The notes: a model not told the origin generated them from the sequence alone. A stretch of 64,000 nucleotides of DNA from BMS3Bbin11 sp034659075 (GCA_034659075.1 JAYEGM010000194.1:3626-67625), one strand, 5' to 3'. Counted from the stretch's first letter, positions 32,249 to 41,889 are shown. A program made the numbers and translations.

Positions 32249-33625
32249 TTAGATAAAAAATGCACTGACCTGAAACAGGCCGACGACTTCATTGATATGC
32301 TTTTTCTCCTGCACAAACAGGATGACATGATCTTTGTCGAGAATGACAGTATCGTGATGCGGGATGATGACATCATCATTACGCAGGATAGCGCCGATAA
32401 TAGTGCCTTTCGGTAAGGGGATTTCTTCTATACGGCGACCAACGACTTTACTTGATTTGTCATCGAGTGCGATAGCTTCAATCGCCTCTGCTGTACCCAG
32501 GCGCAGAGAGTGCACGGCTTCCAGGGCACCAGTACGAAATTTTGGCAATACGCTGCCGATGGTAGCCTGCTTCGGTGAATAGGCAATATCGATCATAGTA
32601 CGTTCGATAAGATCTGCATAGGCTGTGCGGTTGACGATCGACATCACCCTGCGGGCACCAAGTTGTTTTGCCAGCATGGCAGACAGGATGTTGGCCTCAT
32701 CATCATTTGTGATGGCACAGAATACATCCATTCTGTCAATATTCTCCATCTTTAGCAGTTCTTCGTCTGCTGAGTCACCGACCAGGACTATGGTCCGTTT
32801 GAGATGTTTTGAAACTTCTTCGGCACGCTCCGGGTCCTGTTCAATTAGCTTGACTGTATAGTTTTTCTGTTCCAGGGCTTCAGCCAGGCGAAAGCCGATG
32901 TTGCCCGCGCCGGCAAGCATGATGGCATGCACCGGTTTATCCAGCTTGCGCATTTCACTCATCACGGCACGGATGTGTTCTGTTGCAGCAATGAAAAAGA
33001 CTTCATCATTGACTTCAATCACAGTCTCACCGTCAGGCATGATGGCCTCACCCTGCCGGTAGATGGCAACAACACGTGTTTCGATATTGGATAAGTGGTC
33101 TTTCAGTTCACGTAGATGATGACCAACCAGGGGACCGTCATCATAGGCCTTTATGGCGACCAGTTGAATGCGCCCACCAGCAAAATCCAGTACCTGTAGA
33201 GCACCCGGTCTTTCTATCAGTCGCAGCAACTCGGTGGTGACAATTTGTTCCGGGCTGATGATGTGGTCTATGCCAAGGCCTTCTTTAATAAAGTCAGTGT
33301 CTTCTGTGAAATACTGAGTTGAACGCAGGCGTGCAATTTTCTTCGGGGTATTGAATAAAAAGTCAGCTGTACGACAGGCAACAATATTGGTTTCATCGCT
33401 ATTGGTAACAGCAAGAATCAGCTCTGCATCGTCGCAGCCTGCTTCACGCAAAACATCCGGGTGCGAGGCATGACCATGTACCGTGCGGATATCAAAACGG
33501 TTTTGCAACAGGCTCAGTCGTGCCTCGTCGATATCAACCAGAGTAATATCACCCCCGGCCTCGCGTGACAGAATTTCGGTAATTGATGTACCTACCTGCC
33601 CAGCACCTAGAATTATAATTTTCAT
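32249..33625 (-). CDS. trkA: Trk potassium uptake regulatory subunit
   Basis: A 458-residue cytoplasmic peripheral membrane protein. It has two tandem RCK modules, each with an NAD-binding Rossmann domain: GAGQVGTSITEIL at residues 7-19 and GAGNIGFRLAEAL near 239. Each is followed by a TrkA-C subdomain (about 140-225 and 370-455). It gates TrkH in response to nucleotides. Length and duplication match TrkA of Gammaproteobacteria. It lies between ntrX and trkH, 12 bases from each, in one minus-strand operon with the NtrYX two-component pair, an arrangement seen in several other Gammaproteobacteria. Confidence 0.95.
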   Translation of the reverse strand: MKIIILGAGQVGTSITEILSREAGGDITLVDIDEARLSLLQNRFDIRTVHGHASHPDVLREAGCDDAELILAVTNSDETNIVACRTADFLFNTPKKIARLRSTQYFTEDTDFIKEGLGIDHIISPEQIVTTELLRLIERPGALQVLDFAGGRIQLVAIKAYDDGPLVGHHLRELKDHLSNIETRVVAIYRQGEAIMPDGETVIEVNDEVFFIAATEHIRAVMSEMRKLDKPVHAIMLAGAGNIGFRLAEALEQKNYTVKLIEQDPERAEEVSKHLKRTIVLVGDSADEELLKMENIDRMDVFCAITNDDEANILSAMLAKQLGARRVMSIVNRTAYADLIERTMIDIAYSPKQATIGSVLPKFRTGALEAVHSLRLGTAEAIEAIALDDKSSKVVGRRIEEIPLPKGTIIGAILRNDDVIIPHHDTVILDKDHVILFVQEKKHINEVVGLFQVSAFFI

Positions 33626-33637
33626 TGCACTGTTATA

Positions 33638-35008
33638 CTATTGTTTTCGGCTGTTCTTCGGGTTGATATCCAGCGCCTTAAGTTTACGATAGAGGTGTGT
33701 TCTTTCCATGCCTACGATCTGAGCTAATTCACTAACATTGCCACCTACCTGTTTCAGGTGATGGAGCAAATAACTGCGCTCAAATTGATCACGAGCATCA
33801 CGCAGTGACTGGTTGTAATCCGGTGCGGGTTCAGTAGATACTTCTGTCATTGTGCGATTACCGAGAGCTGACTGCACTTCTTCAACAGTAACTTCTTCAC
33901 CACGGTTTAAAATTAGTAAACGTTGCACCAGGTTTTTTAATTCACGCACATTACCTGGCCAGCTGTATTGTCGCAGCACGCTGAATGATGCAGCAGAGAA
34001 ATGGCGAGAGGGAAGGTGCTCGACTCTGGTCATATAGTCCAGATAATATTCAATGAGTAAGGAGACATCTTCCGGGTAGTCCCGCAATGGTGGTATCTGG
34101 ATCGGTACTACATTTAATCGATAATAAAGATCCTCGCGAAAATTACCGGCTGTAACTTCTTCTTCAAGATTGTGCGTCGTGGCAGCTATAACACGTACAT
34201 CGAGGTCTACCGGTGTACTGCCGCCCACGCGCAGGAAGCGGTTTTCCCGCAGCGCACCGATCAGTTTGGCCTGAGTGCCAGGATCCATGTCTGCTATTTC
34301 GTCCAGTAGCAGCGTGCCGCCTTTTGCCTGCTCAAATGAACCTGCCGTGACCACACCATCTTTTTCCGAGCCGAACATTTGCACGGCAATATTTTCTGCT
34401 GGAATGGCCGCCAGATTGATTGTCACCAGCTCGGCTTCTGCCCGTCGGCTGAGTTTATGTATCATGCGGGCAGCGACTTCCTTACCGCTACCCGGTTCAC
34501 CTGTAACCAGAACCCAACTTTCAGTGTTAGCAACAAGCTTTATCTGCCCTCGCAGCTGTTGCATGCTTTGGCTATCTCCAATCAGCTCATTGAGAGGCTG
34601 TAATTGCTGCCGCAACTGAATATTTTCGTTGCGTAACTGAACATTTTGCAGGGCTCTTTGCACGGTGACCAGGAGTTTTGCCATAGAGAGTGGCTTTTCA
34701 AGAAAATCATAGGCACCGAAGCGTATTGCTTCTACTGCAGTTTCAACATTTCCATGACCCGACATCATTACTACCGATGGGGGGGCTTCTTCATTTTGCA
34801 TCCATTCTTTTAGCAGGCTGATGCCATCAGTACCGGGCATCCAGATATCCAGCAATACAAGGTCGGGTGTGAATTCACTCAGTGCCTTGCGTGCTTCTTC
34901 AGCATTATTGGCAGTGGCGACGATGTAATCTTCATCTTCAAGAATTTCCTGTACCAGCCGACAGATTTCCGGCTCATCATCAGTGATTAGAATGCGATTA
35001 TTTTTCAT
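33638..35008 (-). CDS. ntrX: NtrX-like response regulator, AAA+ domain lacking GAFTGA
   Basis: A 456-residue regulator. The receiver domain has DD at 10-11 and the phosphoacceptor Asp at about 54 (LVLLDIWMPG). The AAA+ domain has Walker A GEPGSGKE near 168 and Walker B LLLDEIADMD near 230. A Fis-type helix-turn-helix follows at the end (GGNVSELAQIVGMERTHLYR). The loop that normally carries GAFTGA, needed to contact sigma-54, reads FGSEKDGVVTAGSFEQA and is shortened, so classical sigma-54 activation is doubtful. It pairs with NtrY, encoded 23 bases upstream. Confidence 0.88.
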   Translation of the reverse strand: MKNNRILITDDEPEICRLVQEILEDEDYIVATANNAEEARKALSEFTPDLVLLDIWMPGTDGISLLKEWMQNEEAPPSVVMMSGHGNVETAVEAIRFGAYDFLEKPLSMAKLLVTVQRALQNVQLRNENIQLRQQLQPLNELIGDSQSMQQLRGQIKLVANTESWVLVTGEPGSGKEVAARMIHKLSRRAEAELVTINLAAIPAENIAVQMFGSEKDGVVTAGSFEQAKGGTLLLDEIADMDPGTQAKLIGALRENRFLRVGGSTPVDLDVRVIAATTHNLEEEVTAGNFREDLYYRLNVVPIQIPPLRDYPEDVSLLIEYYLDYMTRVEHLPSRHFSAASFSVLRQYSWPGNVRELKNLVQRLLILNRGEEVTVEEVQSALGNRTMTEVSTEPAPDYNQSLRDARDQFERSYLLHHLKQVGGNVSELAQIVGMERTHLYRKLKALDINPKNSRKQ

Positions 35009-35031
35009 TGTTTTTAAGATGTGTATTGTTG

Positions 35032-37233
35032 CTACTCATTTAAATTATATATTTTTACCGGTAACTGGATGGTAAAGCAGCTGCCATTATTTTTCATATT
35101 TTTTACCCAGATAGTGCCGCCGTGTTCATCGATAATCTTTTTCACGATTGCCAGGCCCAGGCCGCCGCCTTTTTCCTTGCTGGTGACATAAGGCTCGAAC
35201 AGGTTATCCAGCAGCTCTTTCTGTATCCCCGGCCCATTATCTTCAAAATGGATAGTGACGATGTTTGTCTGCTTGCCGATACCGGATTCGGTACTGACCC
35301 GCAGCTGTGCATGTTCGGTTTGCCTGAGTGCATGGATAGCGTTGACTATCAGGTTGTTAAATACCTGGCGCATGCGACCCGAGTCGAGCATCATCGGTGA
35401 AATGGATTCATCCAGCGACAGCTTGATCTCGACCGGTTCATTATGCCCTTTATGGAGTTCGACGACATCAGCGAGCAACTGGTTCAGGTCCACATTATTA
35501 ATATTCATGCTGACCGGCTGAGCATAGTTGGAGAAGGCATTCACCATTTCTTTCATTGATTCAACCTGCTCAGAGATGGTGCGGGTTGCACGGTCCAGTG
35601 TTTGTTTCTCGCTGTCATCGAGGGTATGCAGGTATTTCTGTCTGATTCGCTCGGCTGACAGCTGGATAGGGGTCAGCGGGTTCTTGATTTCATGGGCCAG
35701 GCGCCTGGCAACTTCTCCCCAGGCGGCATCGCGCTGTGCCTGCAGCATGACAGTGATGTCGTCGAAAACAAAAACATAACCTGATTCGCCCGCCTGCTTG
35801 CCGGGCAGGCGCGTACCGCGACAGAGTAGAACCTGTTTGCCGCGAGAGCTAAAGAGAACCAGTTCTTCATCCCATTCAGGTTTATTCGCTGACATGGTTT
35901 CGTTGAGTACGGAGAAAAAATTTTTTAGTGATGGCTGTGTCCGGGCCAGTGAATGTAAATCCTGATCATACAGTTCATCCATTTTTTCTATACCCAGTAT
36001 TTCACAGGCACGGCTATTATGGGCACGCAAACGACGGTCGGCATCAAAGGACAGGACACCGGACGACAGGTGGCTGAGTATGGTTTCCAGATAAGTATGT
36101 TGTTCGACCAGCCTGGCCTGGCTGGTCTGCGCATTTTCGCGTGCCCTGGAGATCTGCTGGGTCATGCGGTTGAATGACTTTATCAAAATGCCGAATTCAT
36201 CACTGGAGGTGACGGGCAGCTGTGTGCTGTAGTTGCCGTCGGCGACTGCCTGGGTGCCCTCGGCCAGTTCCCGCAATGGTGATGCCAGGCGACGGGCGGA
36301 AAAAGTAGCTGTCCAGACGGCAAGCAGCAATGTCATCAGGCTGACCAGGCTTAATGTCATTATAAAACCGAATTTGATCGGGCCGCGCAGGTAGAGTAAT
36401 CGATCATACTCACCGATTGCTGTATTGATACTGGATTCCAGGTTTGCAAAGCGCAGAGGAATTGGTTTGATTGCCTGCAGTACATTAGGTGTCATACCCA
36501 CCGATGCGGAGGGTACGATAACAGCGATTCGAAGTATCTGGCTACCATCTATGCCGGTTTCCTGATCTGCATAAACGCCCTGCGTGCTGAGTGAAGTGAA
36601 GACGCGCTCATCAGGCTGCGAAGGGAGTAAGGTTCCTGGCTGCATGGAGCTGGAGGCAAGAATCCGGCCTCGCTGGGTGAACATGGCGGTTTCACTGTAA
36701 TTTTCTTCACGCCGAATACGATCAAGCAGGCTGATCATTTCAAGGCTGTCAGTCGTTTCTTCTAAATCTGCAACGTAGCGTATCAGTGTGTCGACCTGTC
36801 CTTCTTTTAATGATTTCAACGACACCTGGCCAAGCAGAGTGGCATCGGACATGGCCTGTTCAATGCGCACATCAAACCAGCTGTCGATGCCGTGGCTGAG
36901 AAATTGTGTTGAGATATAATAGACGACTGACAGCGGCATAAAGGCAAGCAGTGTGAACATGCCGACCATGCGCAAGGTGAGTCGTGAACCGATAACCTTC
37001 GCTCGTACCTGCTGGATCAGTTTGTAAACACTCCCCAGGTTCAGTACCAGCAGAATGAAGATGCCAACCAGGTTGATAACCAGTAGTGGTGCGTAGAGTT
37101 CAGACAGCTGCGTCGTGTTTTGTGCGGCTATGCTGAGCAGCAAAAGAGCCGCTAACAATATTAACGACAGAATCAGTGACGATGCAGGACTGCCAATGAT
37201 ATTTTTTAGTGTCTGAGAGGCCACTCTGTCCAC
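35032..37233 (-). CDS. ntrY: NtrY-like sensor histidine kinase
   Basis: A 733-residue inner membrane kinase. Several N-terminal membrane helices (about 15-110) and another near 285-310 flank a periplasmic sensing region. A HAMP segment (about 310-365, ASPLRELAEGTQAVADGNY), a PAS domain (about 380-490) and the kinase core follow. The H-box is RRLAHEIKNPLTPIQLSAER near residue 518, the wording typical of NtrY. The ATP-binding boxes NLIVNAIHAL, DNGPGIQ and GGGLGLAI are intact. NtrYX systems are tied to nitrogen or redox responses in other bacteria. Here the pair is in one operon with trkAH. Its start overlaps the 3' end of the DUF4390 gene by 28 bases. Confidence 0.92.
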   Translation of the reverse strand: MDRVASQTLKNIIGSPASSLILSLILLAALLLLSIAAQNTTQLSELYAPLLVINLVGIFILLVLNLGSVYKLIQQVRAKVIGSRLTLRMVGMFTLLAFMPLSVVYYISTQFLSHGIDSWFDVRIEQAMSDATLLGQVSLKSLKEGQVDTLIRYVADLEETTDSLEMISLLDRIRREENYSETAMFTQRGRILASSSMQPGTLLPSQPDERVFTSLSTQGVYADQETGIDGSQILRIAVIVPSASVGMTPNVLQAIKPIPLRFANLESSINTAIGEYDRLLYLRGPIKFGFIMTLSLVSLMTLLLAVWTATFSARRLASPLRELAEGTQAVADGNYSTQLPVTSSDEFGILIKSFNRMTQQISRARENAQTSQARLVEQHTYLETILSHLSSGVLSFDADRRLRAHNSRACEILGIEKMDELYDQDLHSLARTQPSLKNFFSVLNETMSANKPEWDEELVLFSSRGKQVLLCRGTRLPGKQAGESGYVFVFDDITVMLQAQRDAAWGEVARRLAHEIKNPLTPIQLSAERIRQKYLHTLDDSEKQTLDRATRTISEQVESMKEMVNAFSNYAQPVSMNINNVDLNQLLADVVELHKGHNEPVEIKLSLDESISPMMLDSGRMRQVFNNLIVNAIHALRQTEHAQLRVSTESGIGKQTNIVTIHFEDNGPGIQKELLDNLFEPYVTSKEKGGGLGLAIVKKIIDEHGGTIWVKNMKNNGSCFTIQLPVKIYNLNE

Positions 37234-37778
37234 TTGCTGTTTAGGTGCCAGGATGATGAAAAATAGGCCAGTGGACGCATCATGGCCGGTAACTTACCCA
37301 GATCCAGCTTGATGCGCGCATCGAGTGCATACCTTTTTCCCTGTATTAATGGCTGTTCCAAAGGCAGGTTCAACTGTTTGAAGACCCCTAATCTTTCCAG
37401 TGCCTCACTCTGGCTGCCAAAGCTTTCCTGCTGATTCAGTAAATCTGGCCTGCTAACCACATATTCATCCGATACCGGTTTATAGGATATGGCAATAGGC
37501 ACAGTCCAGATGGCCACTTCCTTGTCCCATACATAACTGCGCACACGTCTAAGGACAAATTCCATATTTAACTGCAGCGGGATGCTCTTGCTCAGGGCCT
37601 TTCTTACATCATCAGTCAGGTTCAGGGTAAGTTTTCCATCAACCTGAATAGACTCATCGTCATGGCGGGCTTCTATATGGTCAATGGTGAAGCCGCGGCT
37701 GCTGGCCGCAGAGGACCACAGCGAGAGCAGCAACAGACAGAGTATGGGTCGAATATTAGTTTTTTTGCAGGCAAGCAT
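37206..37778 (-). CDS. DUF4390 domain protein
   Basis: A 190-residue protein with an N-terminal signal peptide (hydrophobic ILCLLLLSLWSSAASS), so exported. DUF4390 is a proteobacterial family of unknown function usually found between rsmB and ntrY, exactly as here. The mature part is beta-rich, with a conserved GFTIDHIEARHDD start and YFSSSWHLNSKWTEWPL at the end. ATG 37778 is chosen; it overlaps the rsmB 3' end by 23 bases in another frame. An upstream in-frame ATG (37826) lies deep in rsmB and would bury the signal peptide. Location suggests a role linked to NtrY sensing, but that is a guess. Confidence 0.82.
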   Translation of the reverse strand: MLACKKTNIRPILCLLLLSLWSSAASSRGFTIDHIEARHDDESIQVDGKLTLNLTDDVRKALSKSIPLQLNMEFVLRRVRSYVWDKEVAIWTVPIAISYKPVSDEYVVSRPDLLNQQESFGSQSEALERLGVFKQLNLPLEQPLIQGKRYALDARIKLDLGKLPAMMRPLAYFSSSWHLNSKWTEWPLRH

Positions 37779-39078
37779 AAAAGAAGCCGTCCATCTGGTG
37801 TTCGCCTGGCAGAATTTGTATTCCATGCTGGCGTGAGTGACCGTAGTTTACATCTATACGCTGTTCATTTGCATGATCTTCTTGCAACAGGAAGCTGGAA
37901 ATGACATTTTCGTTCTCCTGCGGCAGGATAGAGCAGGTAGCATAGAGTAATTTGCCGCCCTTTTTCAGCAATGGCCATAGCGCAATTATTAGCTGTAGCT
38001 GCTGTTGCGCCAGCTGATCAATGTCTGTGGCACGGCGCAGCAGTTTGATGTCGGGGTGACGGCGAATGACGCCGGTGCCGGAGCAGGGGGCGTCCAGCAG
38101 TATGCGATCATACCTCTGATTATCCCACCATGTATCGGGCTTACCGGCATCTCCCTGTATGACATCAACTTTTTGCCCCAGCCGCTCCAGGTTTTGAACG
38201 ATACGCAGCAGGCGTTGTGGGTCCAGCTCCAGTGCAGTCAATTCAACCTTGCCATTTGATGCTTCTACTATATGGGCCGTTTTCCCCCCGGGCGCAGCAC
38301 AGGCATCGAGTACCCGCTGACCATCCTGCAGATCAAGCAGGCCTGCTGCAAGTTGTGGTGCTATGTCCTGAACAGAAACCAGTCCTTCGTCAAAACCGGG
38401 TAATCCTTCTATCTGGCAGGGCGTTTCCAGCGTAATGCCGGAGGGTGTTATGTCACTGCCCAGGGCTGGAATGCCGGATGATTCAAGTTGATCAAGGTAG
38501 TCTTTACGGCTAGTGCGCTGGACATTAATACGCAGTGACATGGGTGCCTGTTTATTGTTTTCATCTGTAATGTCCCGCCATGATTCAGGCCATGAGTTCT
38601 GGATTATCTGTAACAGCCATTGCGGGTGGGAGCTTGTGGCTAGCGGATCCTGGTCTATCTTTATCTTTAGCGACTCAGCCTGCCGCAGATAGTTCCTCAA
38701 CACGCCGTTGACCAGGCCCTTGGCCCATTTTTTCTTTAATGTATAAACGATATTAACGGCTTCCGATACTATTCCATGTCTGGCGATATCGGTTTTCGAT
38801 AGCTGAAACAGTGCCGATAGCAGAAGAAAATGTATGTCCCGGTGTTTGCGCTGCAGGGGCTTGTCCAGCAGTTGCGAGAGAATTATTTCCATTTGCTGAT
38901 ACCAGCGCAGCGTGCCAAGACATATGGATCTGGCAAATGAAACATCACGGGCATCGGCTAACTTGTCAATACCGGCATCCTGCAGAGCTTTGTCACTGTT
39001 GAATCCTTTATCAGCGACTAGCTGCACAGCTCTGCTGGCAACTATCCTGGCAGATGTTTTATCGTTGGCCCGGGTCAT
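37756..39078 (-). CDS. rsmB: 16S rRNA m5C967 methyltransferase
   Basis: A 440-residue cytoplasmic enzyme that methylates C967 of 16S rRNA with S-adenosylmethionine. The N-terminal NusB-like RNA-binding domain (about 5-140) is followed by a linker and a Rossmann methyltransferase domain. Motifs include the SAM-binding LDACAAPGGKTAHI near residue 258, LLDAPCSGTGVIRRHPDIK near 323 and YATCSILPQEN near 378. The two cysteines in PCSG and TCS are those expected of RNA m5C methyltransferases. Its start overlaps the fmt 3' end by 20 bases, giving def-fmt-rsmB as in E. coli. Confidence 0.95.
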   Translation of the reverse strand: MTRANDKTSARIVASRAVQLVADKGFNSDKALQDAGIDKLADARDVSFARSICLGTLRWYQQMEIILSQLLDKPLQRKHRDIHFLLLSALFQLSKTDIARHGIVSEAVNIVYTLKKKWAKGLVNGVLRNYLRQAESLKIKIDQDPLATSSHPQWLLQIIQNSWPESWRDITDENNKQAPMSLRINVQRTSRKDYLDQLESSGIPALGSDITPSGITLETPCQIEGLPGFDEGLVSVQDIAPQLAAGLLDLQDGQRVLDACAAPGGKTAHIVEASNGKVELTALELDPQRLLRIVQNLERLGQKVDVIQGDAGKPDTWWDNQRYDRILLDAPCSGTGVIRRHPDIKLLRRATDIDQLAQQQLQLIIALWPLLKKGGKLLYATCSILPQENENVISSFLLQEDHANEQRIDVNYGHSRQHGIQILPGEHQMDGFFYACLQKN

Positions 39079-40009
39079 TGACCGTGTTCTCCAGCACTGT
39101 TCCGCTATCCATCTTCATACCATTCAGGAAGTTTGCCGCGCACAGCGCTTTACCGCCCGGGCGCTGTAATTTTCGAATACGTAAAACACCTTTTCCACAG
39201 GCGACGCGAATGCCTGATTTGTCTGCCGAGAGGATGGTTCCCGGACCCGCTGACAAACTTTCATCACAGCATTCAGCCTGTAATATTCGCAATTTGCAGC
39301 CTCTGTAGCAGGTCTGTGTGCCGGGCCAGGGGTTGAAAGCGCGGATACGCCGTTCTATCACCCCGCAATCCTCTGACCAGTCAATATCACTCTCCAATTT
39401 ACTGATTTTTTTTGCATAGCTGCTTAACGCATTCTCCTGTGAAACGGCATTCTCCTGATAGCCGGCGAGATTAGCCAGAACATCGGTGATTGCCACCGCA
39501 CCTGTATCTGCCAGCCGGTCATGCAGTAATTCCACGGTGTCTGTCTGTTCGATAATGACCGGGTATTGCGCAAGAATATCTCCGGTGTCGAGGCCGGAAT
39601 CCATCTGCATGATGGTAATTCCTGTTTCTTTATCGCCGGCTTCAATTGCCCGGTGTATCGGCGCCGCACCTCGCCAATGGGGAAGCAGGGATGCATGTAT
39701 ATTCAGGCAGCCATGTACAGGTATTTCCAGTATTTCCGGTGGCAGAAGCAGGCCATAGGCTACCACGACCATGGCATCGGCAGAAAAGGCTTTCATTTTT
39801 GTTGAGGCTTCTTTCAATGAGGCGGGCTGCTCAATCAGCAGGCCGTGTTTCTGTGCACATTCCTTTATCGGCCCGGGCCGGGTTTGTCTGCCACGACCGG
39901 CCTGTCGGTCTGGCTGGGTATAGACCGCTACAACCTCGTGTCCGGCTGCAAGTATTGCCTCCAGAGCGGGAACAGAAAATTCCGGCGTGCCGGCAAAGAT
40001 AATTCTCAT
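39059..40009 (-). CDS. fmt: Methionyl-tRNA formyltransferase
   Basis: Formylates initiator Met-tRNA using 10-formyl-tetrahydrofolate. It has 316 residues, full length. Motifs are IIFAGTPEFSVPALEAI at the N terminus, the catalytic segment NIHASLLPHWRGAAPIHRAI near residue 108 (Asn and His), and GDKETGITIMQMDSGLDTGD with the catalytic Asp. The C-terminal tRNA-binding beta barrel covers about residues 207-305. It lies 40 bases downstream of def and overlaps rsmB, forming one minus-strand unit with them. Confidence 0.96.
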   Translation of the reverse strand: MRIIFAGTPEFSVPALEAILAAGHEVVAVYTQPDRQAGRGRQTRPGPIKECAQKHGLLIEQPASLKEASTKMKAFSADAMVVVAYGLLLPPEILEIPVHGCLNIHASLLPHWRGAAPIHRAIEAGDKETGITIMQMDSGLDTGDILAQYPVIIEQTDTVELLHDRLADTGAVAITDVLANLAGYQENAVSQENALSSYAKKISKLESDIDWSEDCGVIERRIRAFNPWPGTQTCYRGCKLRILQAECCDESLSAGPGTILSADKSGIRVACGKGVLRIRKLQRPGGKALCAANFLNGMKMDSGTVLENTVNDPGQR

Positions 40010-40049
40010 AGGGCTGTGTTAATTTGTTATTCAGTAATGGTTGTCAGGA

Positions 40050-40544
40050 CTATTTTTGCGCTTTCAGCATCTTTTTTTTGATTCGGTCCTGCTTCAGACG
40101 TGACAGGTAGTCAACAAATACTTTGCCATCGAGATGGTCGATTTCGTGCTGGATACAAATCCCGAGCAGGCCTTCGGCAACCAGCTCAAATGTTTCGCCA
40201 TCTTTGTCCTGCGCACGGACACAGATTTTCTCGCCACGGCTTACCTGTGCATAGATGCCGGGAACCGACAGGCATCCTTCTTCCTGTTCGGTGCAGCCCT
40301 CGGTATGAATAATCTGTGGATTCACCATTGCCAGTAGTGAGTCCTTACTATCACTAATATCTATGACAATTATGCGCTCCAGTACATTAACCTGGGGGGC
40401 AGCCAGGCCAATCCCGGGTGCCGCATACATGGTTTCTGACATGTCTGCGATTAGCGTTTGAATACGCTTGTCAACTTGTTCAACCGGTCGCGCTTTTGCA
40501 TGGAGTCGCGGGTCAGGATAGATTAGTATGTCTAGCAGGGCCAT
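40050..40544 (-). CDS. def: Peptide deformylase
   Basis: Removes the formyl group from nascent proteins. It has 164 residues. The three family motifs are intact: GIGLAAPQV (motif 1, near residue 45), EEGCLSVPG with the metal-binding Cys (motif 2, near 90), and HEIDHLDG with the two metal-binding histidines (motif 3, near 134). It is the first gene of the def-fmt-rsmB group and is divergent from the lysM gene with about 295 bases between the start codons. Confidence 0.97.
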   Translation of the reverse strand: MALLDILIYPDPRLHAKARPVEQVDKRIQTLIADMSETMYAAPGIGLAAPQVNVLERIIVIDISDSKDSLLAMVNPQIIHTEGCTEQEEGCLSVPGIYAQVSRGEKICVRAQDKDGETFELVAEGLLGICIQHEIDHLDGKVFVDYLSRLKQDRIKKKMLKAQK

Positions 40545-40731
40545 ATTTGATGATTATTTAAGGGTGCTCATTGCCGAATTATACCCTGTGACTATAGAGA
40601 TACACCTTTAAATGGGGCTGTTTTTAGCATTTTGTAGTGATAATTGGTGAATTAATTGCAGAGAATGCTTGCCCTGAACCTGATTTGCAGTGTAAGTTAG
40701 ATCAAAATATGAAGAAATTACTTTAACTAGG

Positions 40732-40740
40732 TGCTATGAT
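40732..40740 (+). promoter_or_regulatory. Candidate extended -10 promoter for the lysM-dprA side
   Basis: TGCTATGAT gives a TG-n-TATGAT extended -10 about 100 bases before the lysM start. A second possibility is TTGCAG (40685-40690) with TATGAA (40708-40713), spaced 17. The rest of the 40545-40839 spacer is AT-rich with no other recognisable feature. Confidence 0.35.
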
Positions 40741-40839
40741 CCTTTGAAAAACCGATGGAAGTGTGCCTTTTGTAGATAGCCGACATGGTCAGGTTCGGTG
40801 TATTCATCTAGACTTCCAGAAAAAGACGGGATAGACCAC

Positions 40840-41889
40840 ATGAAGATTCTTAACTCACTAAAAATTGTTCTTCTGTTGACGGCTTTTGCCGTATCCGCAG
40901 CCGCGAGTGCTGCCTCGGTAGAACTGGCTGACAATCACCCGGTTGATTATACCGTGGTAAAAGGAGATACCCTGTGGGATATCTCAGGGAAGTTTCTCAA
41001 GGATCCCTGGCGCTGGCCGGAGATTTGGCGTCAGAACACCTATATCCAAAACCCCGATTTAATCTATCCTGGCGACAGGCTGGTGTTGCGTTACACAGAT
41101 GGTCAGCCGTATCTGGAGCATCTTAGCGGACGTGAACGGGCTGCCAGGAAGGTCGTGAAAATGGGGCCGGCCGTCTATATTGAGAAGCTGGATAATGCTA
41201 TTCCTGTTATTCCGCCGCAGGTAATCCTGGCATTTCTGGAAGAGAGAGAGATCGTCGAGTCACGAAATCTTGACAATCTGGCCTATGTTACAGAAGGCAT
41301 CAATCATGAAGTTGTGCTCGGCGCCCTGAGTGATATGTATGTGCGCAAGATTGATGGGGCACCGGGTTCAAGGTTTAAGATCATCAGAATGCGTGGGGCA
41401 TTGATCAATCCTGATAATAAAAAGGTAATTGCTTACGAAACGGAGACGATAGGTGAGGCGGAAATGCTGCGGCCGGGCGATCCTGCAAAGCTCCGGATTA
41501 TCAAGTCCAGCAAAGAGATCAATCAGGGCGACCGACTGGTACCGGCAGTAACTACACTGAGTTTGCCCTATTATCACCCAAAGCCTTTCAGGGAACCTGT
41601 ATCAATGAATATACTGGGTGCTGTATCAGAAATGGCTGAGTACGGCCCCGGGGATGTAGTAACACTTTCAGCAGGTTCAGATCAGGGGCTGGAGCCAGGA
41701 CATGTCTTACAGACGATGCGTGACAGAGGCGTTCAGAGAGATCCTGTGACGAAGGAAAAATACAGGCTACCCATTGAGCGCAGCGGGATAATCATGATCT
41801 TTAAGACCTATGGAAAAATCAGCTATGGCCTGATCATGCGTTCTAACCAGGGTGTGGCGGTTAATGACAAGGTCATTAACCTGGAGTGA
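40840..41889 (+). CDS. LysM domain periplasmic protein
   Basis: A 349-residue exported protein. The signal peptide covers about residues 1-26, with cleavage near AASAAS. One LysM peptidoglycan-binding module follows directly: DYTVVKGDTLWDISGKFL at about 35-52, then a tryptophan-rich WRWPEIW and NPDLIYPGDRLVL. The remaining 260 residues have no enzymatic motif I recognise. This type of LysM protein is regularly encoded upstream of dprA and divergent from def in Gammaproteobacteria, as here. It probably binds the cell wall. ATG 40840 directly precedes the signal peptide; an in-frame ATG at 40798 would place 14 extra residues before it. Confidence 0.87.
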   Translation: MKILNSLKIVLLLTAFAVSAAASAASVELADNHPVDYTVVKGDTLWDISGKFLKDPWRWPEIWRQNTYIQNPDLIYPGDRLVLRYTDGQPYLEHLSGRERAARKVVKMGPAVYIEKLDNAIPVIPPQVILAFLEEREIVESRNLDNLAYVTEGINHEVVLGALSDMYVRKIDGAPGSRFKIIRMRGALINPDNKKVIAYETETIGEAEMLRPGDPAKLRIIKSSKEINQGDRLVPAVTTLSLPYYHPKPFREPVSMNILGAVSEMAEYGPGDVVTLSAGSDQGLEPGHVLQTMRDRGVQRDPVTKEKYRLPIERSGIIMIFKTYGKISYGLIMRSNQGVAVNDKVINLE

